Source: Pseudomonas grimontii (GTDB lineage Bacteria > Pseudomonadota > Gammaproteobacteria > Pseudomonadales > Pseudomonadaceae). From it: a DNA stretch of 64,000 nt. The stretch lies in contig NZ_VFES01000004.1 in the NCBI RefSeq assembly GCF_007858185.1, positions 1 to 64,000 on the forward strand, read 5' to 3'. The notes under the pieces were generated by a model that was given only the letters and a program-made list of their open reading frames with translations, was not told the DNA's origin and made no database searches. Shown here piece after piece: positions 35,924-43,259 of this stretch (the first letter of the stretch is position 1; every line of letters begins with the position of its first letter). A program made the translations under genes and the position numbers.

Positions 35924-36366
35924 GGCTGGAACCCCGCGTAGGGTTGGTCGGGGTTGATGCATACGCCGAGATACGCCCCCAGGCGCCGGGAAAAATGCGT
36001 GCGGACCTCCAGCCCGACGTGGCAGCCGATGCAGTTCAACAGCGGCTCCGGCCCCGCCGCCTGGGTCAGGCCGCAGTGCGCGCAATACACCTGGCGCAGG
36101 CCCGGCGTGGTGCAGGTCATGTCGATCTCGTCGTCTTCCAGGCCGGCGGCGCGGGCCTCGCCGTGCACACGCCAGATAAAGGCTTCGTCGCCCAGCAGGT
36201 AGAGCCGGCAGCCCACGGTGGCGCTGGCCAGCGCCTGTTGCAGGCGCCGCGTAAAGTCGGGGTGTTCGCCGTTCAACAGCACGGGCATGTGCAGTTCGCT
36301 GATGAACGCTGCGCTGGCGGCGGCTGATTGCATTACCACGATGGGGCGGCTGCGGGTAGGCGTCAT
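35920..36366 (-). CDS. dmmA: Dimethylamine monooxygenase small subunit DmmA
   Basis: 148 aa with GGAGAG upstream of the ATG. It is a small soluble protein whose central part has two CxxC pairs, VYCAHCGLTQ and LLNCIGCHVGLEVR, suggesting a zinc-ribbon or other metal site, and a C-terminus GAYLGVCINPDQPYAGF. This pattern matches the DmmA family found with the N-demethylase redox subunits. It is the first gene of the operon dmmA-reductase-haem subunit-GcvT-purU-tmm-tdm, and its start is 25 bp from the tandem dyad pair shared with the divergent kinase gene. Confidence 0.85.
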   Translation of the reverse strand: MTPTRSRPIVVMQSAAASAAFISELHMPVLLNGEHPDFTRRLQQALASATVGCRLYLLGDEAFIWRVHGEARAAGLEDDEIDMTCTTPGLRQVYCAHCGLTQAAGPEPLLNCIGCHVGLEVRTHFSRRLGAYLGVCINPDQPYAGFQP

Positions 36367-36390
36367 GCGGGCTCTCCACGGTGTGTTTTG

Positions 36391-36425
36391 TTTCCTGTTG
36401 GGAGAGATACTTTCCTATGGGGAAA
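36391..36425. promoter_or_regulatory. Tandem dyad pair in the dmm/kinase divergent promoter
   Basis: TTTCCTGTTGGGAGA (36391-36405) and TTTCCTATGGGGAAA (36411-36425) start exactly 20 bp apart. Both fit WTTCCT-N3-GGGAAW. They lie midway between the dmmA start (36366, minus) and the kinase start (36451, plus), so a bound regulator could affect both. Confidence 0.75.
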
Positions 36426-36450
36426 ATCTTCTCAATCTGGAAAAAGGGCT

Positions 36451-37662
36451 ATGCCTTTGGAGATAAGCCTTGCGTGCCGGCCATTCGGGGCATGGAAGTT
36501 GCTGGTCCTTTGGACCACGCAGAGCAACCGGACGGGGAGTTATCAAAGAGTGCTGACACGACCAAAAGGCTGGCCGCTCTGGTTGGGGCCTGTACGCCCC
36601 GAACAGGCGCGCAGCGTGCGCAGGTTGTTGGCCGGGTTGCCCCTGCACGCTGACGGTGCCCTGTCGGGTTTCCTGGACCGTTTCGACGCACTGCTGCCGC
36701 CTGCCAGGCTTAACCTGATCCTCGGCGGTGAAGACCTGGGCCCGACGCGGCGAGGGTGGCTCGACGGCTGCCAGGAGGTCGCGCGTTGCCCCTGGCGCGA
36801 CGCCAGCGTGACGGACGCTCCCCAAGCCTGCGGACCTTGCCGGCAACGGGGCGTGCACCGTCTGGTGTGCGCCTTGCCCGAGGGTGAGAAGGGCGCATTG
36901 CTGCTCGACACCCCCCGGCGGGCCGGTGCCAGTTGGCGCCAGTTGCTCGAAGAGGCGGCGCAGGCGGTGGGCGTGAGCGTGCGCCTGCGCAGCCACCACC
37001 GTGAGCAGCAGCGCAAACAGGCGACCTCCCGCCACGGCGCCCTGGCCCGTGAGCTGCACGATTCGGTGGCGCAGCAGTTAGGCTACCTGTCGTTCCAGGC
37101 CCATGGCTTGCAGTCGCAACTGGGCGAGCCGGCGCTGCAGGACCTGTGCAGCGGCCTGAGCCAACTGCAACGCCAGGTGCGCGAGCTGATCACCAGTGCG
37201 CGCCTGACCATGGACGGGCGCTCGCTGCGCCAGGCCCTGGCCGATTCGGTCGCGGAGTTCTCGCGGCGCTGCATCATTGTCTTCGAACTCGACAACCGCC
37301 TGGCCGACGACGCCCTGAGCCCGGAAACCGAATTGCAGATCCTGCAGATCATTCGCGAGGCCCTGGCCAATGCGGTGCGGCATTCCCACGCGCGCCACGT
37401 GCGCATCGAACTGCGCCAGACCCAGGATGGCGACGCCTCGGTGTCGGTGGAAGACGATGGCATCGGCTTGATCCCGGCCTGCGACGAGCACAACCATTTC
37501 GGCCTGGCGATTATCCGCGAGCGCGCCGCCAGCATCGGCGCACGGTTGAGCATTGAAGCGATCCGCCCGCACGGGGTGCGTGTGCACCTTGGCCTGCGCC
37601 GCCACCACGATCTGCCACAGGGGAGTCTCGATGGACTGCACGACCTTATTACTGATCGATGA
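36451..37662 (+). CDS. Soluble NarX-type (HisKA_3) sensor histidine kinase with cysteine cluster
   Basis: 403 aa from the ATG at 36451 (MPLEISLACRPFGAW); the upstream ribosome-binding site is poor (AAAAAGGG), so the start is uncertain. There is no membrane segment. Residues about 107-140 hold five cysteines (spacing C-x5-C-x13-C-x2-C-x9-C), suggesting a metal, Fe-S or thiol sensor. The dimerisation/phosphorylation motif ARELHDSVAQQLGYL has His203. The HATPase domain shows REALANAVRHSH (N-box), EDDGIG and NHFGLAIIRERA. It overlaps the response-regulator gene by 32 bp and is divergent from dmmA, so it probably controls dimethylamine/trimethylamine genes. Confidence 0.88.
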   Translation: MPLEISLACRPFGAWKLLVLWTTQSNRTGSYQRVLTRPKGWPLWLGPVRPEQARSVRRLLAGLPLHADGALSGFLDRFDALLPPARLNLILGGEDLGPTRRGWLDGCQEVARCPWRDASVTDAPQACGPCRQRGVHRLVCALPEGEKGALLLDTPRRAGASWRQLLEEAAQAVGVSVRLRSHHREQQRKQATSRHGALARELHDSVAQQLGYLSFQAHGLQSQLGEPALQDLCSGLSQLQRQVRELITSARLTMDGRSLRQALADSVAEFSRRCIIVFELDNRLADDALSPETELQILQIIREALANAVRHSHARHVRIELRQTQDGDASVSVEDDGIGLIPACDEHNHFGLAIIRERAASIGARLSIEAIRPHGVRVHLGLRRHHDLPQGSLDGLHDLITDR

Positions 37663-38290
37663 TCACCCGTTGTTTCGCAAGGGCCTGGCGCAGTTGTTCG
37701 ATGCCAGCGGCGACTTCGAAGTGGTGGGGCAGGCGGCCAGCGGCCGCGAGGGCATCAACCTGGCCGTGAGCCTGACGCCGCAACAGGTGCTGCTGGATTT
37801 GCACATGCCCGGACTCAGCGGATTACAAGTGCTGGATGAACTGCGCCAGTTGCGTCTGGATTGCCAGGTGGTGGTGCTCACCGCCTCCATGGACCGCGCC
37901 GAGTTGCTCACGGCCTTGCGCCTGGGCGCCAGCGGTTATGTACTCAAGGAAACCGAGCCGGACGCGTTGCTGGCGTATATGCGCAACTGTCACAAGGGCG
38001 CGATCGTGCTGGACTCGAGCCTGATTGCCTTGCTCGCCGACCAGGCCGAGCCGTCGCCGTCGTGCGACCCCATCGACAGCGGCAACCTCACCGAGCGTGA
38101 AGGCCAGACCCTGGCGCTGATCGCCGCCGGCATGAGCAATAAGCAAATCGGCCGGGAACTGGGGATCAGCGACGGCACGGTGAAAATCTACGTGCGCAGC
38201 CTGTTGCAGAAGCTCGGCCTGCATTCGCGCCTGGAACTGGCGGCCTGGGTGCACAGCGGCGCCTTGATGAAACACGAGGAGCGCCACTAG
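37631..38290 (+). CDS. NarL/LuxR-type response regulator
   Basis: 219 aa from the ATG at 37631, inside the end of the kinase gene (32-bp overlap). The receiver domain has the acidic pair Asp10-Asp11, phospho-acceptor Asp56 (QQVLLDLHMPGLSG), Thr84 (VVVLTAS) and Lys106 (SGYVLKETE). The C-terminal LuxR helix-turn-helix is at about 152-205 (LTEREGQTLALIAAGMSNKQ, LGISDGTVKIYVRSLLQKLG). It is the cognate partner of the preceding kinase. The dyad pairs at the methylated-amine promoters are plausible targets, competing with the XRE-cupin hypothesis. Confidence 0.92.
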   Translation: MDCTTLLLIDDHPLFRKGLAQLFDASGDFEVVGQAASGREGINLAVSLTPQQVLLDLHMPGLSGLQVLDELRQLRLDCQVVVLTASMDRAELLTALRLGASGYVLKETEPDALLAYMRNCHKGAIVLDSSLIALLADQAEPSPSCDPIDSGNLTEREGQTLALIAAGMSNKQIGRELGISDGTVKIYVRSLLQKLGLHSRLELAAWVHSGALMKHEERH

Positions 38291-39031
38291 ATGAGGGACA
38301 GCCCCGAAGCGTTTGCGCCGCCGCCAATGGACTTGATGGATTGCTTTCCCGCCGCCTTATTGCAACTGCGCGACAACGGCCAGATCGCCCACTTCAACCT
38401 GGCCTGGGCCGAGTTGATGGGCCCGCCGGGCGCGGAGCGCAACCTGATGGACTACGTGCACCAGGAAGACCGCCCGCTATGGCGCCAGGCCCTGAACGAA
38501 CTGCGCCGCCGCCCCGACACCTCATTCAATCAGCGCCTGCGCTTTGTGCACCCCAGCGGCGAGTTACGCTGGTTCGAGATCAGCCTCAAGCGCGGCCCCC
38601 AAGGCTTCTACCTGGTGGCCGGCGATGTCACCGCCCACAAGCGTCGCGAAATCGCCTGGCAGGCCAGCCAGCGCAGCAGCATGAGCTTGCTCGACAGCAT
38701 GCCGGGCCTGATCTATCGCGGCCGCAACAACCGCGACTGGACCATGGAATTCGTCAGCGCCGGTTGCCTGCAACTCACCGGCTACCCCGCCGAACGCCTG
38801 GTGGACAACCATGAGTTCACCTACAACAGCCTGATCCTGGCGCAGGACGCTGACTACGTATGGCGCGAGGTGCAATATGCGTTGTCACGGCAGGAGCCGT
38901 TCGAGCTCAATTACCGGATTCGCTGCGCCGACCGGTCGATCAAGCATGTGTGGGAGAAGGGCGTGGGGATTTATGCGGATACCCGTGAAGTGTTGGGGAT
39001 CGAGGGGGCGATTTTCGAGCGCAAGCTTTAA
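38291..39031 (+). CDS. PAS-only protein (two PAS domains, no output domain)
   Basis: 246 aa whose ATG follows the response-regulator stop with no gap. The first PAS domain spans about residues 15-115 (FPAALLQLRDNGQIAHFNLA, PSGELRWFEISLKRG), then a short linker (KRREIAWQASQRSSMSLLDS) and a second PAS at about 130-245 (PGLIYRGRNNRDWTMEFVSA, LTGYPAERLVDNHEF). No kinase, cyclase, helix-turn-helix or membrane segment is present. It may supply a signal to the adjacent kinase, which has no PAS domain of its own. The alternative is an unrelated sensory adaptor. Confidence 0.8.
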   Translation: MRDSPEAFAPPPMDLMDCFPAALLQLRDNGQIAHFNLAWAELMGPPGAERNLMDYVHQEDRPLWRQALNELRRRPDTSFNQRLRFVHPSGELRWFEISLKRGPQGFYLVAGDVTAHKRREIAWQASQRSSMSLLDSMPGLIYRGRNNRDWTMEFVSAGCLQLTGYPAERLVDNHEFTYNSLILAQDADYVWREVQYALSRQEPFELNYRIRCADRSIKHVWEKGVGIYADTREVLGIEGAIFERKL

Positions 39032-39047
39032 CGGGTAAACGCAGCTC

Positions 39048-39090
39048 AAATGTGGGAGGGGCGGTGCGACGATTCGACTTGCCCCCGATG
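39048..39090. repeat. Truncated REP element
   Basis: AAATGTGGGAGGGGCGGTGC is followed by TGCCCCCGATGAGC, resembling the element at 2935. The 15 bp before it (TAAACGCAGCTCAAA) also precede the REP at 24941 in the same orientation. Confidence 0.7.
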
Positions 39091-39126
39091 AGCATGGGTA
39101 TCTACACACGTTGTATTAGCCAACGC

Positions 39127-39451
39127 TAACCACGATGCGAAGCGAGCCGCCCTTGATCTTGCTTTAGATCTTGATCTTGATCTCAGGCGCCCCGTTAAAC
39201 CACGCTGGCCGGAATTCGATAGTGATTTGGGGGGTAAACCGGCAGGGATGCCGGTTTAGCCGCCCCGCGCCATGGATGGCGCGTGGCGGCGGCCCCCCAA
39301 ATCACTGTCGGATTACGGGCACACCGAGCCTGGGCGAGGTGCCGAGTGTTGGGGCGAAGGCCTTTTGCTTTACTTTTGGGCCTTTCCAAAAGTGAGCCGC
39401 TGTAAGAGCGGAACCCTAAGTGGCCGTTACCGCAGCAACGGATATGTACTC
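39127..39451 (-). repeat. About 330-bp intergenic repeat, copy 2 (inverted)
   Basis: Reverse complement of copy 1 at 25076-25414 with scattered differences. Shared landmarks in order are GATCTTGATCTTGATC, AAACCGGCAGGGATGCCGGT, the palindrome around GCGCCATGGATGGCGC, CGGATTACGGGCACACCGAG and CAGCAACGGATATGTACTC. No gene is supported inside. It closes the 14-kb trimethylamine/dimethylamine block opened by copy 1. Confidence 0.85.
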
Positions 39452-39478
39452 GATCTGATCCAACATCCTGGTCGGCTG

Positions 39479-40369
39479 TCAGGCCGCCATCGGGGGCAAG
39501 CCCCCTCCCACATGTTGAATGTATTTCAGGTTGAAATTGAGTTGGACCGACTGATTGTGTTCCAGCAGTTTCAGGCCCGGCCGTCCCGCCAGGTGATGAG
39601 CATTCACCGGATGACTCACCGGCTCGATGCAAAAGAACCCCAGCCCCGGCGGGCAGTACAGCAGGAAGTAATCGGCCCCGCTGGCCTGGCATTCCAGCGC
39701 ATAGCCCAGGTCCGGCTGTTCGATCCGGCAATACCCGTCCCACTGGCAAAACCCGTTGTCCACCAAGCCTTCGGGCAGGGTCTTCAATCCCCGGAAATCC
39801 CACTCCCCCGGCACCGGCGCCAACCCTGTCGGCAGCTTGGAGGCGTCACTCATCCACACCTGCGCGGCCTTGGCCTGCAACCGGGTACCCGGTCGGCGCG
39901 GGAAGTAGGGATGCAGCCCCAGCCCATGCCACGCTGCTTTCTCACTCAGGTGGGTGACGCGCAACTCGATACTCAGCATCCCTTCGCCCAAGCGAATACG
40001 CTGCTCGGCGCGATAGGCAAACGGCGCGTCACACAGCACCTCCAGCAGTACCTCATCCGACGTCTGGCTGACCACCTGCCACGCCTGTTGCCAGGCCGAA
40101 CCATGAATCGGCAGCGGATCGGTCAGGCTGTTGGGCGTGAGTGCCAGCCAACCCTCGGGGTTGTCGAAACCGCCACGGGCAATGCGGTTGGACCAGGGCA
40201 CCAACGGATAGCACCCCAGCTTGCCGGGCAAACCGGTATGGATCGCCTGCTCATCGTTATGGCGCAGCAACGGCTGCCCGGTGGCGCGCACCGTCCAGTT
40301 GACGATGCTGCCGCCCACGGCCGGATTCACGGTGAGGTGAGTCAGGTGGTCTTCAAGTTCAATCATCAT
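39479..40369 (-). CDS. Aldose 1-epimerase family protein with REP-encoded C-terminus
   Basis: 296 aa from the ATG at 40369, overlapping the stop of the TRAP permease gene (ATGA). Features of the GalM/YeaD fold are VPWSNRIARGGFDNPEG, DPLPIHGSAWQQAWQV with the active-site His region, HGLGLHPYFPRRPG and GFFCIEPVSHPVNAHHLAGR. It would interconvert sugar or uronate anomers for the uronate pathway encoded upstream. The last residues QHVGGGLPPMAA are translated from a REP element (39487-39514). The normal stop has been lost and the protein ends within the repeat. Confidence 0.88.
   Translation of the reverse strand: MMIELEDHLTHLTVNPAVGGSIVNWTVRATGQPLLRHNDEQAIHTGLPGKLGCYPLVPWSNRIARGGFDNPEGWLALTPNSLTDPLPIHGSAWQQAWQVVSQTSDEVLLEVLCDAPFAYRAEQRIRLGEGMLSIELRVTHLSEKAAWHGLGLHPYFPRRPGTRLQAKAAQVWMSDASKLPTGLAPVPGEWDFRGLKTLPEGLVDNGFCQWDGYCRIEQPDLGYALECQASGADYFLLYCPPGLGFFCIEPVSHPVNAHHLAGRPGLKLLEHNQSVQLNFNLKYIQHVGGGLPPMAA
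39487..39514. repeat. REP element inside the 3' end of the aldose epimerase gene
   Basis: GCCATCGGGGGCAAGCCCCC followed by TCCCACATG is a full REP lying in the coding frame of the epimerase and adjoining repeat copy 2. Confidence 0.85.
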
Positions 40370-41649
40370 CACAACACCACGCTGGGCAGCCACAACGACA
40401 GCGCCGGAATGTAAGTCACTGCGATCAGCACGAGGAACAGCACCGCATAGAACGGCAGCAGCGCCTTCACGGTCTTCTCGATACTCACCTTGCCCACCGC
40501 CGCGCCCACAAACAGCACCGCACCCACCGGCGGCGTAATCAAGCCAATGCCGAGGTTGACCAGCATGATCATGCCGAAGTGCACCGGGTCGACGCCGATA
40601 CCGAGCACCACCGGCAGCAAAATCGGCGTGAGGATCAGGATCAGCGGCGCCATGTCCATCACCGTGCCGAGCAACAGCAGCATGACGTTGATGCACATCA
40701 GGATCACGTAGCGGTTGTCCGACAGGGTCAGGAACAGCGTGGTGATCTTCGCCGGGATCTGCATCAGGGTCATGATGTAGCCGAAGCTGGCGGCGAAGGC
40801 GATCAGGATCATCACGATGGAAATGGTGCGCACCGTGCGGTGCATCAGCTTGGGCAGCTCGTTCCATTTGTAGTCGCGGTAGATGAACATGGTCACGAAG
40901 AACGCCCACAGCACGGCAATCGCGGCGGACTCGGTGGCAGTGAAGATGCCCGAGAGAATGCCGCCGAGAATGATCACCATGGCCATCAGGCCCCACAACG
41001 CGTCGGCGCAGATTTTCAGGGCCTGTTTCAAGGGGATGACTTCGCCCTTGGGGTAGTTGCGCTTTTTCGCGAAGATCAGGCACAGCACCATCAGGCACGC
41101 GCTCATCAACAACCCAGGCACCACGCCGGCCATGAACAGCGAGGCGATGGACACCGTGCCGCCCGCCGCCAGGGAGTAGAGCACCGAGTTATGGCTGGGC
41201 GGGGTCAACAGTGCCTGCACCGAACCGCTGACGGTGACTGCGGTGGCAAATTCCCGTGGGTAGCCACGGCGCTCCATTTCCGGGATCAGCACCGAGCCGA
41301 CCGAGGCGGTGTCGGCCACCGACGAGCCGGAGATGGCGCCGAAAAACGTCGAGGCCATGATGTTCACCAGCGACAGGCCGCCGCGCACAAAGCCCACCAG
41401 CACTCCGGCAAATGCCACCAAGCGCCGCGACATGCCGCCCTCGGCCATGATCGCCCCCGCCAGCACGAAGAACGGAATCGCCATCAGCGAAAACTTGTTC
41501 ACCCCGCCCGCGACCTGAATCATCAGGGCCTGGAACGGGATATCGATCCACCACGCGCCAATCAGCGCCGACAAACCCAGGGCGTAGGCCACCGGCATGC
41601 CGATCAGGATCAGGGCGATAAAGCTGCCCAGCAGAATCAATGCGTCCAT
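40369..41649 (-). CDS. TRAP transporter large permease (DctM/SiaT-M type)
   Basis: 426 aa from the ATG at 41649 (MDALILLGSFIALILIGMPV), 1 bp after the small permease stop. About 12 hydrophobic segments and typical DctM stretches are present: FFVLAGAIMAEGGMSRRLVA, ASTFFGAISGSSVADTASVG, AVTVSGSVQALLTPPSHNSV, LGTVMDMAPLILILTPILLP and GLITPPVGAVLFVGAAVG. It forms the sodium-driven membrane core with the DctQ subunit and receives substrate from the DctP-type protein. The neighbouring uronate dehydrogenase and lactonase suggest galacturonate or glucuronate as substrate. Confidence 0.94.
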   Translation of the reverse strand: MDALILLGSFIALILIGMPVAYALGLSALIGAWWIDIPFQALMIQVAGGVNKFSLMAIPFFVLAGAIMAEGGMSRRLVAFAGVLVGFVRGGLSLVNIMASTFFGAISGSSVADTASVGSVLIPEMERRGYPREFATAVTVSGSVQALLTPPSHNSVLYSLAAGGTVSIASLFMAGVVPGLLMSACLMVLCLIFAKKRNYPKGEVIPLKQALKICADALWGLMAMVIILGGILSGIFTATESAAIAVLWAFFVTMFIYRDYKWNELPKLMHRTVRTISIVMILIAFAASFGYIMTLMQIPAKITTLFLTLSDNRYVILMCINVMLLLLGTVMDMAPLILILTPILLPVVLGIGVDPVHFGMIMLVNLGIGLITPPVGAVLFVGAAVGKVSIEKTVKALLPFYAVLFLVLIAVTYIPALSLWLPSVVL

Positions 41650-41650
41650 A

Positions 41651-42178
41651 TCAGGCAGCCCCTTCGCTTTCTTCCACCAGGTCAAAGCGCACCACGCGCC
41701 GGTTGCTCTGGTCACCGAGCAGGAGTTTTTCCACCACGAAGATCAGGGTCAGCAGCCCGCCAATCGGGATCGGCATATAGGTGATGCCCACGCGCAGGGT
41801 CGGGATGGCGCTCATGAACTGGTTCCAGGTGGACAGGCACAGCTTGGTGCCCCAGATGGCCATGAACAGGCAGATGGTGCCCATCAGCAGTTGCGAAAGG
41901 ATGCCGACGATGCGGCGCTGGGCGGGCGGCAGGCGGTCCGTGACCATGGCCACCGACATATGCGCACCGGCGCGGTAGCTGGCGGCGGCGCCGATAAAGG
42001 TGAACACCAGCATCAGCAGGATGGCGGTGGGTTCCGGCCAACTGGAGCCGGTGCCGAGGATATAGCGGGCGAAGATGCCCCAGGGGATGATCAGTGCGAC
42101 GCCGAGAACCGAGAGGCCGGCGACCCAGATGCAGGTCATGTAGATGCGGTCGTTGATGCGCAGCAGTAGATTCTTCAT
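41651..42178 (-). CDS. TRAP transporter small permease (DctQ type)
   Basis: 175 aa from the ATG at 42178 (MKNLLLRINDRIYMTC), with the longer frame to 42421 rejected because it overlaps the binding-protein gene. Four hydrophobic segments and the DctQ signature IIPWGIFARYILGTGSSWPE, then FTFIGAAASYRAGAHMSVAM, are seen. It pairs with the large permease encoded 1 bp downstream. The C-terminal tail is short and charged. Confidence 0.92.
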   Translation of the reverse strand: MKNLLLRINDRIYMTCIWVAGLSVLGVALIIPWGIFARYILGTGSSWPEPTAILLMLVFTFIGAAASYRAGAHMSVAMVTDRLPPAQRRIVGILSQLLMGTICLFMAIWGTKLCLSTWNQFMSAIPTLRVGITYMPIPIGGLLTLIFVVEKLLLGDQSNRRVVRFDLVEESEGAA

Positions 42179-42245
42179 GGCGTTCACCGTAACCGGGCGC
42201 GTCGGTGCAGACCGCGCCGGGCCTTTTTGCGAGAGGCAGGAGAGG

Positions 42246-43208
42246 TTATTGAACGGCGTCGATCCGCGTGATGATGTCGGCGTAAGGCGCGCCGTACTTG
42301 GCGCGAACCGCTGCGGTGGCGTCATAGAAGGGTTTTTTGTCGACGGTGATGAACTCGACACCGGCCTTTTTGAGTTTTTCCTCACTGCTGGCGGACTTGG
42401 CATCCCACAGCGCGCGCTCATCGGCCTGGGCGGCCTTGGCGGCGTTTTTGACCATGACCTGTTGCGCCGGGGTGAGCTTGTTCCAGGTGATTTTCGACAT
42501 CACGATGGGCTCGGGCAGGATCAGGTGCTCGGTGAGGGTGTAGTACTTGGCGTTCTGGAAATGGTTGTGTTCCAGCATCGTTGGCGGGTTGTTTTCCGCG
42601 CCGTCGATCACGCCGGTCTGCAGGGCGCTGAAGATCTCGCCGGTGTCCATGGCAATCCCGTTGGCGCCCATCGCGTTGAAGGCATCGATGAACAGCGGGT
42701 TGCCTTGCACACGGATCTTCATGCCCTTGAGGTCTTCGATCTTGCGCACGGGTTTCTTGGTGTAGAGGTTGCGCGTGCCGCCGTCCATCCAGGCCAAGGC
42801 CACCAGGCCGAACTCGGAGTCGGTGATCTTGGCGAGGATCTCATCGCCGATCTCGCCATCGATGACCTTGCGCATATGCGCCTGGTCGCGGAACACGAAC
42901 GGCAGGTTGAACACGTTCACGTCCGGCACCACCGGCCCGACGATGCCGAGGCTGACACGGGTCATCTGCACGGCGCCGACCTGGGCCTGTTCGACCACTT
43001 CCTTCTCGGAGCCCAATACGCCGCCCGGGAAGTACTTGAAGGTCAGTTCGCCGTTGCTTTCCTTGGTCAGGGCCTTGCCCATGTTTTCTTCGGCGACGAC
43101 GGTGGGGTAGCCGGCAGGGTGAATGTCGGCGAATTTGATTTCCAGCGCGTGGGCGGCGCTGCTGAGGGTAAAGACTGCGGCGGCGAGCAAGGTGCGTTTG
43201 AAGTCCAT
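42246..43208 (-). CDS. TRAP transporter periplasmic solute-binding protein (DctP type), probably for uronates
   Basis: 320 aa with a signal peptide MDFKRTLLAAAVFTLSSAAHA cleaved before LEIKFADIHP. DctP-fold features are VQMTRVSLGIVGPVVPDVNV, DLKGMKIRVQGNPLFIDAFN (with the conserved arginine that binds a substrate carboxylate), GEIFSALQTGVIDGAENNPP and LLPEPIVMSKITWNKLTP. It is first of the three TRAP genes, 67 bp before the small permease gene. The substrate is inferred as a hexuronate from the adjoining uronate dehydrogenase. Confidence 0.92.
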   Translation of the reverse strand: MDFKRTLLAAAVFTLSSAAHALEIKFADIHPAGYPTVVAEENMGKALTKESNGELTFKYFPGGVLGSEKEVVEQAQVGAVQMTRVSLGIVGPVVPDVNVFNLPFVFRDQAHMRKVIDGEIGDEILAKITDSEFGLVALAWMDGGTRNLYTKKPVRKIEDLKGMKIRVQGNPLFIDAFNAMGANGIAMDTGEIFSALQTGVIDGAENNPPTMLEHNHFQNAKYYTLTEHLILPEPIVMSKITWNKLTPAQQVMVKNAAKAAQADERALWDAKSASSEEKLKKAGVEFITVDKKPFYDATAAVRAKYGAPYADIITRIDAVQ

Positions 43209-43259
43209 GGGAGGTCACTCCTGTGTTGTTATTGTTGTATTCAAGGCACAGCGATGCAG

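Noticed and set aside
39035..39050. Possible attachment-site-like direct repeat TAAACGCAGCTCAAA (also at 24928-24942)
   Set aside because: It simply precedes REP elements at both places and no integrase gene is present; more likely part of a common REP flank.
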